Assembly (NCBI GenBank): GCA_020723345.1
Contig: DYJA01000035.1
Span: forward strand, 1 to 58,160
Reading direction: 5' to 3'
DNA length: 58,160 bases
From: Candidatus Aquidulcis sp.
GTDB taxonomy: Bacteria > Chloroflexota > Anaerolineae > UBA4142
The notes beneath the pieces are model-generated. The model was not told where the DNA came from. It did no database searches and saw only the letters and a list, made by a program, of their open reading frames with translations. Both the position numbers and the translations under genes were made by a program. Shown one piece after another: positions 47,116-55,195 of the stretch. Within the stretch, counting starts at the first letter, position 1. The number at the start of each line of letters is the position of its first letter.

Positions 47116-49881
47116 ATGGCTGGAAAGAAAGCCGTCGCGAAGAAAGCGGCGAAAAAGACACTCTCGAAAAAATGGGTGTATCTGTTCGAACAAGGCAACC
47201 GGGACATGCGCGAACTTCTCGGCGGCAAGGGCGCCGGGTTGGCGGAGATGACGAACGCCAAATTGCCGGTGCCGCCCGGGTTTACGATCACGACCGAAGC
47301 GTGCAACGCGTACACTGCCGCCGGGAAAAAATTCCCCAAGGGAATGTGGGAACAAACGCTCGCGGCGATGAAAGCGGTCGAGAAAAAATTCGGCAAGAAG
47401 TTCGGCGATCCGAAAAATCCGCTGCTCGTTTCCGTTCGCTCCGGCGCGAAATTTTCGATGCCCGGCATGATGGACACGGTGCTCAACCTGGGTCTCAATT
47501 CCGAAACGCTCAAAGGGATCGCGGCGCGGACCGGCAATCCGCGCTTTGCGATGGACGCGTACCGCCGTTTCATCTCAATGTTTGGGCGCATCGTGATGGG
47601 CATCGAAGGGAAAAAGTTCGACGCGATTTTCGACGGCGCGAAAGCCAGGTCCGGCGCGAAAGCGGACACCGATCTCGACGCGAAGGCGTTGGAAGAAGTG
47701 GTCGCGCAATTCAAAGGGTTGTACAAGAAAGAAATCGGCGCGGAATTTCCCGAGGACCCGTACAAGCAACTCGAACTCGCGATTGGCGCGGTGTTCGGTT
47801 CGTGGATGGGCAAGCGCGCGGTGGACTATCGCCGCATCAACAAGATTCCCGATAACCTCGGCACGGCGGTCAACGTCTGCACGATGGTCTTTGGCAATAT
47901 GGGCGAGGATTCCGGCACCGGCGTCGCGTTTACGCGCGATCCCGGCACCGGCGAAAACGAATTGTTCGGCGAATATCTCGTCAACGCGCAAGGCGAAGAC
48001 GTGGTCGCCGGGATTCGCACGCCGATGAAAATCGCGGAACTGAAAGAAAAGAATTCCAAAGTCTACAACGAATTCCACAAACTCGCGCGGCAAATGGAAA
48101 AACATTACCGCGAGATGCAAGACCTCGAGTTCACGGTCGAGCGCGGCAAGTTGTGGATGCTGCAAACGCGCACCGGCAAACGCACCGCGCGCGCAGCCGT
48201 CCGCGTCGCCGTTCAGATGGTGAACGAAGGTCTCATCACGAAAGAAGAGGCGGTGCAGCGCGTCGAACCCGCGCAGGTCGTCCAGTTGTTGATGCCGCAA
48301 TTCGACGCGGCGGCGAAAGCCGAAGCCGCGAAGCAAGGCAACTTGCTCGCGACCGGTTTGAACGCGTCGCCCGGCGCGGCGACCGGCATCGCGATTTTCA
48401 ATCCCGACGCCGCGGAGAAATTGGGCAAGGAAGGCAAGAGCGTCGTCCTCGTCCGGTACGAAACGTCGCCGGAAGATGTACACGGGATGTACGCGTCGAA
48501 AGGCATTTTGACGCAGCATGGCGGCGCGACTTCGCACGCGGCAGTTGTCGCGCGCGGCGCGGGCTTGCCGTGCGTCGCGGGCTGCGAAGGCATTCACGTC
48601 GACGAAGAAAAGAAAATTTTCACCGTCGGCGGCAAGACGGTCAAGGAAGGCGATGCGATTTCGATTGACGGCGGCGCGGGCGAAGTCTTCCTCGGCGAGA
48701 TCAAGATGGTGCGCCCGGATTTCGACAAGGACGAAGATTTGAAAACCTTGCTCGGTTGGGCGGACGAAATTCGCTTGCGGAAATCGCGCAAGGGCATGGA
48801 TAACGCGCCCGAAGTCGGTTTGCAAGTGTGGGCGAACGCGGATTATCCGCGCGACGCGCGCATGGCGATTCGTTTCGGCGCGCAAGGGATCGGCTTGTGC
48901 CGCACCGAGCACATGTTCTTTGAGACCGATCGCTTGCCGATCGTGCAAAAAATGATCTTGTCGAAGACCGACGAGGAACGCCAAAAATATCTCGATCAAC
49001 TGTTGCCGATTCAGCGCGGCGATTTCCTCGGCATCTTTGAAGCGATGGGCGAACTACCGGTCGTGATTCGCACGATCGATCCGCCGTTGCACGAATTCCT
49101 CCCGTCGCACGAAGAACTGCTGGTGCAGGTGACTGAGTTGCGCGTGCGCGGCGACAATCCCGCGTTGCTGAAAGAAAAAGAAGAGATGCTCAAGGCGGTC
49201 GAAGGAATGCGCGAAGCGAACCCGATGCTCGGTTTGCGCGGTTGCCGCCTCGGCATCACGATGCCGCAGATCACCAAGATGCAGACGCGCGCGATCATCG
49301 AAGCGGCGTGCCAACTAAAAAAGCGCGGCGTCAACGTGCATCCCGAAATCATGATCCCGCTCGTCGGGCACGTGAACGAGTTGAAGAATCAGCGCGAGAT
49401 CACCGAAGCGGAAGCGCAACAAGTGATCGCGGAGCAAGGCGTCGAACTGGAATACAAGATCGGCACGATGATCGAGATTCCGCGCGGCGCGTTGACCGCG
49501 AATCAGATTGCCGAGTACGCGCAGTTCTTCTCGTTCGGCACGAACGATCTCACGCAGACGACGTTCGGTTATTCGCGCGACGACGCGGAAGGCAAATTCC
49601 TGCTCAAGTACGTCGAGAGCAAGATTCTGCCGGAGAATCCGTTCCAGCAACTCGATCAAACCGGCGTCGGTCGCCTGATGCAGATCGCAGTCGCGGAAGG
49701 TCGCGCCACGCGTCCGAATCTCAAGGTGGGCATCTGCGGCGAACACGGCGGCGATCCATCGTCCATCGAGTTCTGTCATCGCACCGGCTTGAACTATGTG
49801 AGTTGCTCGCCGTTCCGCGTGCCGGTCGCGCGGCTCGCGGCGGCGCAGGCGGCGGTCGCGCAGGTTGCGAAGGACAAATAA
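47116..49881 (+). CDS. ppdK: Pyruvate, phosphate dikinase
   Basis: A 921-residue enzyme converting pyruvate, ATP and phosphate to PEP, AMP and pyrophosphate, reversibly. The N-terminal ATP-binding part begins WVYLFEQGNRDMRELLGGKG and has SVRSGAKFSMPGMMDTVLNL. The swivelling phosphohistidine domain has GGATSHAAVVARG (H474). The C-terminal PEP-binding barrel ends with GICGEHGGDPSSIEFCHRTG (C874). The first ~18 residues form a Lys/Ala-rich extension (AGKKAVAKKAAKKTLSKK) beyond the usual start. GGAGG precedes the ATG at 47116. Together with the PEPC-like fusion it could run pyruvate to PEP to C4 acids. Confidence 0.96.
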   Translation: MAGKKAVAKKAAKKTLSKKWVYLFEQGNRDMRELLGGKGAGLAEMTNAKLPVPPGFTITTEACNAYTAAGKKFPKGMWEQTLAAMKAVEKKFGKKFGDPKNPLLVSVRSGAKFSMPGMMDTVLNLGLNSETLKGIAARTGNPRFAMDAYRRFISMFGRIVMGIEGKKFDAIFDGAKARSGAKADTDLDAKALEEVVAQFKGLYKKEIGAEFPEDPYKQLELAIGAVFGSWMGKRAVDYRRINKIPDNLGTAVNVCTMVFGNMGEDSGTGVAFTRDPGTGENELFGEYLVNAQGEDVVAGIRTPMKIAELKEKNSKVYNEFHKLARQMEKHYREMQDLEFTVERGKLWMLQTRTGKRTARAAVRVAVQMVNEGLITKEEAVQRVEPAQVVQLLMPQFDAAAKAEAAKQGNLLATGLNASPGAATGIAIFNPDAAEKLGKEGKSVVLVRYETSPEDVHGMYASKGILTQHGGATSHAAVVARGAGLPCVAGCEGIHVDEEKKIFTVGGKTVKEGDAISIDGGAGEVFLGEIKMVRPDFDKDEDLKTLLGWADEIRLRKSRKGMDNAPEVGLQVWANADYPRDARMAIRFGAQGIGLCRTEHMFFETDRLPIVQKMILSKTDEERQKYLDQLLPIQRGDFLGIFEAMGELPVVIRTIDPPLHEFLPSHEELLVQVTELRVRGDNPALLKEKEEMLKAVEGMREANPMLGLRGCRLGITMPQITKMQTRAIIEAACQLKKRGVNVHPEIMIPLVGHVNELKNQREITEAEAQQVIAEQGVELEYKIGTMIEIPRGALTANQIAEYAQFFSFGTNDLTQTTFGYSRDDAEGKFLLKYVESKILPENPFQQLDQTGVGRLMQIAVAEGRATRPNLKVGICGEHGGDPSSIEFCHRTGLNYVSCSPFRVPVARLAAAQAAVAQVAKDK

Positions 49882-49890
49882 GGTTTGTGG

Positions 49891-49929
49891 TTTTGCAGGG
49901 GCGACGCGTAATCCGTTGCCCCTGCAAAA
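49891..49929. terminator. Hairpin between ppdK and the next gene
   Basis: TTTTGCAGGGGC (49891-49902) pairs exactly with GCCCCTGCAAAA (49918-49929) around a 15-base loop with GACGCG. A short CTTT follows. It may end ppdK transcription and belongs to the same word family as 3228-3254. Confidence 0.6.
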
Positions 49930-49946
49930 CTTTGTGAGGAACTACT

Positions 49947-51005
49947 GTGGAGAACTCCCTTGAGCTTCAGTATCGTTTCTTTGTTGTTGATGAAAAGCCA
50001 TACTGTCTCTGGGACACCGACATCAAGGAAAGAACCATCAAGTTTTTAGAAAGCGTAGATCCAACATACTTCATGCACGTTGCTGATACTCACTTTGAGT
50101 CTTTGGCGGAGGCTAACTCGCAGCAATGTGCCTTGGTGATCCGGAGTACCTACGCTCAGTCGCTGGAGACGCTATTTGCCCTTATTGGTGCCGCTGTTCA
50201 GTCACCTTATTGCGTGCCGGGCTGGATTCTGAAGTACGGAAGCCATGACCTTCGCAGCGTGGTGAAAAAAATTCAGGATCACCAACCTCTTCTGTCACAC
50301 CTACAAAGGAAGAACCTCTCGTGGGCAATAATTGCCGAAGCGCTGCTGGCGTGGCTGGCCTTGGAAGACAAGAACAAGGAGTGCTCAATAAAAACAAGTT
50401 TCGCTAAATTGTGGTCACGCCTCGCATCTGATTTTCTAGATGAGACCTCGATCCACGAATATAACAGTATCAAGCACGGATTGCGGCTTCGAGCAGGTGG
50501 CTTTAGCCTTGCTCTGGGACGCGAGGAAACACCTGGAGTGCCAGCTCCGGCAGAGAATATGCGGTTGTGGGCAAAGAGTGAATACGGTTCGAGTTTCTTG
50601 GTAAGTGAGAAGTTTGGACAAATGAAACACCATATTCATTTTGTGCACCATGCACATAACTGGAACCCCGAAGACCTGGTTTGGGGGATTCATCTTGTTT
50701 CGATTTCAATTTCGAATGTTCTCTCAGCTCTGAAGATTCTTAACGGTATTCCATCGGAACGAGTCAGATTTGAATGGCCTAACGATCTTGCCTCATTTGA
50801 CGAACCATGGAGGCGCGCAATAACATTGGGAACGCGGGCAATGTCGTTTCAGCCAACGGTAATCCCTGAAGAACTAATCACACCATTTAGCAAGGAGGAA
50901 ATTTTGTCCCGGTACCAAAATGGGGAAGATGGCGGAATCCAAAGAATTGTAGTGCGTAATGCTTCTGGAGCGGATGATGAGATCCGAGAAAAGAGCGTAG
51001 GTTGA
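49947..51005 (+). CDS. Unidentified protein, possibly HEPN-like
   Basis: A 352-residue protein I do not recognise. It has no signal peptide or membrane span. The segment RSTYAQSLETLFALIGAAVQ and the later EYNSIKHGLRLRAGGFSLAL look like helices of HEPN-like or ApeA-like proteins, but the RX4-6H motif is not clear. The GTG start follows GAGGA. Base composition (about 48-50% G+C in sampled lines) and codons differ from ppdK upstream and the methyltransferase downstream, suggesting recent transfer. A very strong terminator follows about 100 bases after the stop. Confidence 0.6.
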   Translation: MENSLELQYRFFVVDEKPYCLWDTDIKERTIKFLESVDPTYFMHVADTHFESLAEANSQQCALVIRSTYAQSLETLFALIGAAVQSPYCVPGWILKYGSHDLRSVVKKIQDHQPLLSHLQRKNLSWAIIAEALLAWLALEDKNKECSIKTSFAKLWSRLASDFLDETSIHEYNSIKHGLRLRAGGFSLALGREETPGVPAPAENMRLWAKSEYGSSFLVSEKFGQMKHHIHFVHHAHNWNPEDLVWGIHLVSISISNVLSALKILNGIPSERVRFEWPNDLASFDEPWRRAITLGTRAMSFQPTVIPEELITPFSKEEILSRYQNGEDGGIQRIVVRNASGADDEIREKSVG

Positions 51006-51072
51006 ATCGAACCCATCCATCAGTTCCATACATGTCTCCATGCTCTCTGGACTTTCAGGAACGAAGCGAATT

Positions 51073-51100
51073 TTGACATTCTCGTCTCTCCGCGTACTAT
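51073..51100 (+). promoter_or_regulatory. Promoter-like sequence ahead of a terminator
   Basis: TTGACA (51073-51078), 16 bases, TACTAT (51095-51100). The predicted transcription start, about 51107, falls inside the terminator hairpin that follows. It may serve the methyltransferase gene with an attenuator-like leader, or be fortuitous. Confidence 0.45.
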
Positions 51101-51101
51101 A

Positions 51102-51140
51102 CTGCCGTAGGAAAAGATTTCCTGCGGCAGTTTTTCTTTT
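51102..51140 (+). terminator. Strong rho-independent terminator
   Basis: CTGCCGTAGGAAA (51102-51114) pairs with TTTCCTGCGGCAG (51118-51130), 13 pairs with one wobble and a 3-base loop. TTTTTCTTTT follows. This is the most convincing terminator in the window. Confidence 0.88.
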
Positions 51141-51179
51141 GCAAAATAGGCGCGGATCTGGAAAGTATGGAATAGTCGG

Positions 51180-51959
51180 ATGGACGAAATCGCGCGCTAC
51201 AACCTCGAACGATGGAGGGCGTTGACCAAAGCAGACGCGCTGTTCACGCGTCCGTACTTGAATCTCGACGCGGATTCTGCGCGCGCAAGGATCGATCCTG
51301 AAAACCGACTCGGCGAAATCGCGGGCAGAGATGTGCTGCTGCTTGCCGGGGGCGGCGGGCAACAATCGGCGGCGTTCGCGCTGCTGGGAACGCACGTCAC
51401 CGTCGTCGATCTTTGTGAGGAACAGTTGGAGCGCGATCGCCAAGTCGCCGCGCGTTATCGCGTCGAGATCGAAACGCGGCAAGGCGATCTGCGCGATCTG
51501 TCGTCGCTGCGCGCGGATGCGTTCGACATCGTTTGGCAGCCGTATTCGATCAATTTTGTGCCGGACGCGCGCGCGGTGTTTGCGCAAGTCGCGCGCGTGT
51601 TGCGGCGCGAAGGCATTTACTATTTCAACTGCGCGAATCCGTTCGTCAACGGCTTGACTGAAAAAGATTGGAACGGCGAAGGCTATTTGCTCAAGCAGCC
51701 ATATCGCGATGGCGCGGCGATCACGTCCGCGGATTCGGCCTGGGTTCACAACTCAAGCGACCCGATTCCGCGACCGCGCGAGTATCGTCACACCTTGGGT
51801 ACCTTGGTCAATGGATTGATCGAACAGGGCTTTGAGATTCGTCATCTATCCGATTCGACGGATTTCTCACCCGATCCAAATGCCGCGCCGGGAACCTGGG
51901 AACATTTCACTGCGATCGCGCCGCCCTGGCTGTCTTTTTGGGCAATCTATCATCCGTAG
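51180..51959 (+). CDS. Class I SAM-dependent methyltransferase
   Basis: A 259-residue methyltransferase. Motif I is VLLLAGGGGQQSAAFALLG, with the ribose-binding acid in VTVVDLCEEQLER. Motif II/III lie in FDIVWQPYSINFVPDARAVF and RVLRREGIYYFNCANPF. The N-terminus MDEIARYNLERW is shared by small-molecule methyltransferases. The substrate is unknown. It opens the last plus-strand group of genes and precedes a DJ-1/PfpI gene by about 50 bases. Confidence 0.85.
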   Translation: MDEIARYNLERWRALTKADALFTRPYLNLDADSARARIDPENRLGEIAGRDVLLLAGGGGQQSAAFALLGTHVTVVDLCEEQLERDRQVAARYRVEIETRQGDLRDLSSLRADAFDIVWQPYSINFVPDARAVFAQVARVLRREGIYYFNCANPFVNGLTEKDWNGEGYLLKQPYRDGAAITSADSAWVHNSSDPIPRPREYRHTLGTLVNGLIEQGFEIRHLSDSTDFSPDPNAAPGTWEHFTAIAPPWLSFWAIYHP

Positions 51960-52010
51960 TATTTGCGCGAGATGAGTTTGCGGTCTGTCGCCGCGTTTAC
52001 GAGGAGTCCC

Positions 52011-52589
52011 ATGGGAAAAATCCTGTGCTTTATTTCCGAGAACATGGCGGACTTTGAAATCACGCTCGTGCTTCACAAGTTGAAGCAGATCGGCGCGCGC
52101 GACATCGTCGCGGTGGGCGACACGTTTGGCTCATTCACGAGTGAGTCGGGTTTGCGCTATCTGCCTGACACCACGCTGGCGCAGGCGTTCAATCTGGAAG
52201 ATGTCGAGGGCTTGATCATTCCCGGCGGTCCGATCCAACCACAGCAACCTGTGCTGACGGATTTGATCCGGCGACTCGATGTCGAGAAAAAATTATTGGC
52301 GGCGATCTGTAACGGTCCGCAATATTTGGCGTACGCCGGGATTCTGACGCATCGCAAATTCACGACCTCGTGTTCGCCCGCAGCGATTGCGGAACTGGGA
52401 ATCATCGATCCATTCCCGCGCCAAAATTATCTCGACCGGCGCGTCGTGCGCGATGGACACGTCATCACCGCGAAAGGACGCGCGTTCGTCGACTTTGCGT
52501 TTGAGATTTTCGCGTATCTCGGCATCTATCAATCGGATCCGCAGGAACAAGAGCATTTGTTTCAAGATATTGTCAACAGGAATACATGA
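52011..52589 (+). CDS. DJ-1/PfpI-family protein
   Basis: A 192-residue protein with the DJ-1 flavodoxin-like fold. The start at 52011 follows GAGGAG; the frame is open to 51963 without family sequence. The nucleophile elbow is AAICNGPQYLAYAG with C100, and the acid partner is likely E10/E16 in FISENMADFE. The family contains deglycases, chaperones, proteases and isonitrile hydratases. Its stop overlaps the ATG of the alpha-glucuronidase gene (ATGA), which ties its expression to polysaccharide degradation and hints at a role with reactive sugars. Confidence 0.87.
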   Translation: MGKILCFISENMADFEITLVLHKLKQIGARDIVAVGDTFGSFTSESGLRYLPDTTLAQAFNLEDVEGLIIPGGPIQPQQPVLTDLIRRLDVEKKLLAAICNGPQYLAYAGILTHRKFTTSCSPAAIAELGIIDPFPRQNYLDRRVVRDGHVITAKGRAFVDFAFEIFAYLGIYQSDPQEQEHLFQDIVNRNT

Positions 52590-54673
52590 GTCTCTCCGAC
52601 GAAGACGGTTATGATCTTTGGCTGCGTTATCGCAAAACAGACGACGCGGCGCGCTTGACGCAGTACCGCGACGCGATCAAGCGCGCGGTCGTGCTCGGCG
52701 CAAGCGCGACTGCCGAAATTATTCGACGCGAACTGGCGCGCGCGCTGCCGGTAATGTTGGATCGCGCTGTCCCGATTTTGGATCAGCCAGACAACGACGC
52801 GCTGATCGTGGGTACGGTTGACGAACTCAAAACAATCGGCGTGTCCATCCCGCAAAATGACTCTCGCAATCTAGGCGATGATGGTTTCATCATTACATCC
52901 AATCTCCAATCTTCAATCTCTGATCTCCGAATCATTATCGCCGCCAACTCCGCGTCCGCTACCCTGACCGGCGCGTTTCATTTTCTCCGCTTGCTCCAAA
53001 CTCACCAAGACATCCGTGCACTCGACATTTCAAGCCGTCCTCGGATTCGCCGCCGCATCCTCGCGCATTGGGACAACCTCGACGGCTCGATTGAGCGTGG
53101 GTACGCCGGTCGCTCGTTGTGGAACTGGGACGAGTTACCCAAGACGATTGATCCGCGCTATCACGATTACGCGCGCGCGGGCGCGTCCATCGGCATCAAC
53201 GGTACTTGCTTGAATAACGTCAACGCAGACAGCAAGTCACTCACGACGGAATACTTGGAAAAAGCCGCCGCGCTCGCCGACGCGTTTCGTCCGTACGGCA
53301 TTCGCGTTTATCTGTCGCTTCCGTTCGCCGCGCCGATCCGGCTGGGCGGCTTACGCACAAACGATCCGCGCGATCCGGCAGTCGCCGCGTGGTGGCAGCG
53401 GAAAGTGGATGAAATTTACCGGTTGATTCCCGATTTCGGTGGATTTCAAGTCAAAGTGAATTCGGAAGGACAGCCGGGTCCACACGATTACGGCGCGACT
53501 CACGCCGACGGCGCGAATACGCTCGCCGACGCGCTCGCGCCGCACGGCGGAATCGTGTTGTGGCGCGCGTTCGTGTACGACACAAACGTCGACGCGGATA
53601 GGGCGAAGTGCGCCTACAAAGAATTCGTTCCGCTCGACGGCAAGTTCGCGCGCAACGTTTTCGTCCAGGTGAAGAATGGTCCGATCGATTTTCAGCCGCG
53701 TGAGCCGTTTCACCCACTCTTTGGCGCGCTGAAACAGACGCCGCTCGCGCTCGAATTGCAAATCACCCAGGAATACTTGGGGCAATCTACGCACCTGGTT
53801 TATCTTGGCGGAATGTGGAAAGAAGTTCTGGATTCAGATACGATGGAGATCGCTTCGTCACAATCTTTCGACTCCGCAGCACAAAGCGCTGCTCCGCTCA
53901 AGACACGCCGCGCAATGACACGGGTCGCGCAAGTCGTGGACGGCTCGCTGTACGATCACGCCGATTCATGTGTCATCGGCGTCGCGAATACGGGTACGGA
54001 TCGCAATTGGTGCGGGCATCATTTCGCGCAGGCAAACTGGTACGCCTTCGGTCGGCTCGCGTGGGATTGTGATTTGAGCGCGGACGCGATTGCCGACGAA
54101 TGGATCCGCCTGACGTGGTCGAACGATGCGCGTGTGGTGGGCGCGATCAAAACGATGATGCTCGGTTCGTGGGAAGCGTGCATCAATTATATGACGCCGC
54201 TCGGCTTGCATCACCTGATGCGCGAACAGCATCACTACGGACCCGACCCAGGTTTCAACGCCGCGCCGCGCCCGGACTGGAACAATGTCTACTTTCATCG
54301 CGCCGACGCGCGCGGTCTCGGGTTTGATCGTACCCGCACCGGCAGCGACGCCGTCAGCGAGTATCACAGTCCGCTGCGCGAGCAGTTCGATAACATCACC
54401 ACTTGTCCAGAAAAATTTCTGTTGTGGTTCCATCGCGTACCGTGGGATTATCGTCTGCGATCCGGCAGGACATTTTGGGAAGAGTTGCAGCATCGTTACA
54501 ACGCGGGCGTCGCTTTCGTCGAAGAAATGCGCGATATCTGGCAAAGTTTGCAACCCAGGATCGATCCCGCGCGGCACGCGCACGTTAGCGCGCGACTCGA
54601 ACAGCAGTTGGAAAACGCGCGCGAATGGCGCGCGGTGTGTCTCGACTACTTTGGAAAGTGTGTGCGTTCGTAG
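52586..54673 (+). CDS. GH67 alpha-glucuronidase
   Basis: A 695-residue alpha-glucuronidase that removes (4-O-methyl-)glucuronic acid from xylo-oligosaccharides. Three catalytic carboxylates line up with known GH67 enzymes: E294 in VKVNSEGQPGP, D368 in NGPIDFQPREPF and E396 in LQITQEYLGQ. The motif CVIGVANTGTDRNWCGHHFA follows. There is no signal peptide, so it acts inside the cell on imported oligomers. A short repeat encodes about 12 residues (TSNLQSSISDLRI, ~104-116) in the N-terminal domain without breaking the frame. The start overlaps the DJ-1 gene stop. Confidence 0.94.
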   Translation: MSLSDEDGYDLWLRYRKTDDAARLTQYRDAIKRAVVLGASATAEIIRRELARALPVMLDRAVPILDQPDNDALIVGTVDELKTIGVSIPQNDSRNLGDDGFIITSNLQSSISDLRIIIAANSASATLTGAFHFLRLLQTHQDIRALDISSRPRIRRRILAHWDNLDGSIERGYAGRSLWNWDELPKTIDPRYHDYARAGASIGINGTCLNNVNADSKSLTTEYLEKAAALADAFRPYGIRVYLSLPFAAPIRLGGLRTNDPRDPAVAAWWQRKVDEIYRLIPDFGGFQVKVNSEGQPGPHDYGATHADGANTLADALAPHGGIVLWRAFVYDTNVDADRAKCAYKEFVPLDGKFARNVFVQVKNGPIDFQPREPFHPLFGALKQTPLALELQITQEYLGQSTHLVYLGGMWKEVLDSDTMEIASSQSFDSAAQSAAPLKTRRAMTRVAQVVDGSLYDHADSCVIGVANTGTDRNWCGHHFAQANWYAFGRLAWDCDLSADAIADEWIRLTWSNDARVVGAIKTMMLGSWEACINYMTPLGLHHLMREQHHYGPDPGFNAAPRPDWNNVYFHRADARGLGFDRTRTGSDAVSEYHSPLREQFDNITTCPEKFLLWFHRVPWDYRLRSGRTFWEELQHRYNAGVAFVEEMRDIWQSLQPRIDPARHAHVSARLEQQLENAREWRAVCLDYFGKCVRS
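52898..52931. repeat. In-frame short repeat inside the GH67 gene
   Basis: CCAATCTCCAATCTTCAATC followed by TCTGATCTCC repeats a 7-8 base word. It encodes SNLQSSISDLR and resembles the repeat inside glmU (35634). Confidence 0.65.
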
Positions 54674-54727
54674 TGCGCGATTTATCGCGCTCAAGCGCCG
54701 ACTACGAACCTATCTTTGGGAGAAACG

Positions 54728-55159
54728 ATGAATTACCGTTTTGCCACACTTGACGACATTCCGCTCTTGGCGAAAATGAATCGACAACTAGTTGAAGACG
54801 AGCAGCACCGCAACCGCTTTAAATCGGAAGAGTGGTTTGCGGAACGGATGCGCGGTTTTCTCGCCGGAGAGTATCACGCGGTGTTGTTTGAACTCGACGA
54901 ACAAGTCGTCGGTTACGCGCTGTACCGGAATCATCCCGAACACGGCGATACGATTTATCTGCGGCAAATCTTTGTCAATCGCGCGCACCGCCGACAGGGC
55001 ATCGGCAAAGCCGCGTTGCGTTTGTTGAAAGAAGAAATCTTGCCGCCGGACAAACGACTCACCGTCGAGGTCTTGGTGGGCAATCAAGCCGCGCGCGATT
55101 TTTATCGCGCCGCCGGATTTCGGGAATACGCGCTCGAGTTGGAGATGCCTGCGGCGTAG
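54728..55159 (+). CDS. GNAT-family N-acetyltransferase
   Basis: A 143-residue GNAT protein. The start at 54728 follows GGGAGA. Motif A, which binds acetyl-CoA, is IFVNRAHRRQGIGKAALRLL. The later VEVLVGNQAARDFYRAAGFR is the typical C-terminal motif B. Substrate unknown. It sits between polysaccharide-degradation genes, but such enzymes are common and a pathway link is not established. Confidence 0.9.
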   Translation: MNYRFATLDDIPLLAKMNRQLVEDEQHRNRFKSEEWFAERMRGFLAGEYHAVLFELDEQVVGYALYRNHPEHGDTIYLRQIFVNRAHRRQGIGKAALRLLKEEILPPDKRLTVEVLVGNQAARDFYRAAGFREYALELEMPAA

Positions 55160-55183
55160 GACAAATTTGCAAATTTGTCCTAC
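55156..55183. repeat. Perfect 28-base palindrome
   Basis: GTAGGACAAATTTG is followed directly by its exact reverse complement CAAATTTGTCCTAC, with no loop. It overlaps the stop of the acetyltransferase gene and ends 12 bases before the lyase start codon. Confidence 0.8.
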
Positions 55184-55195
55184 AAGGAGATTCGA

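Noticed and set aside
47575-48999. A 474-codon minus-strand frame inside ppdK
   Set aside because: ppdK has all its catalytic motifs over this region; the antisense product is Arg/Phe-rich and unrecognised.
39760-51005. Treating the whole stretch from the ATPase pair to the unidentified gene as one genomic island
   Set aside because: glyQS, the MntA-type gene and ppdK within it have host-like codon use. Only 39883-45004 and 49947-51005 look foreign, and no integrase, transposase or flanking direct repeat was found.
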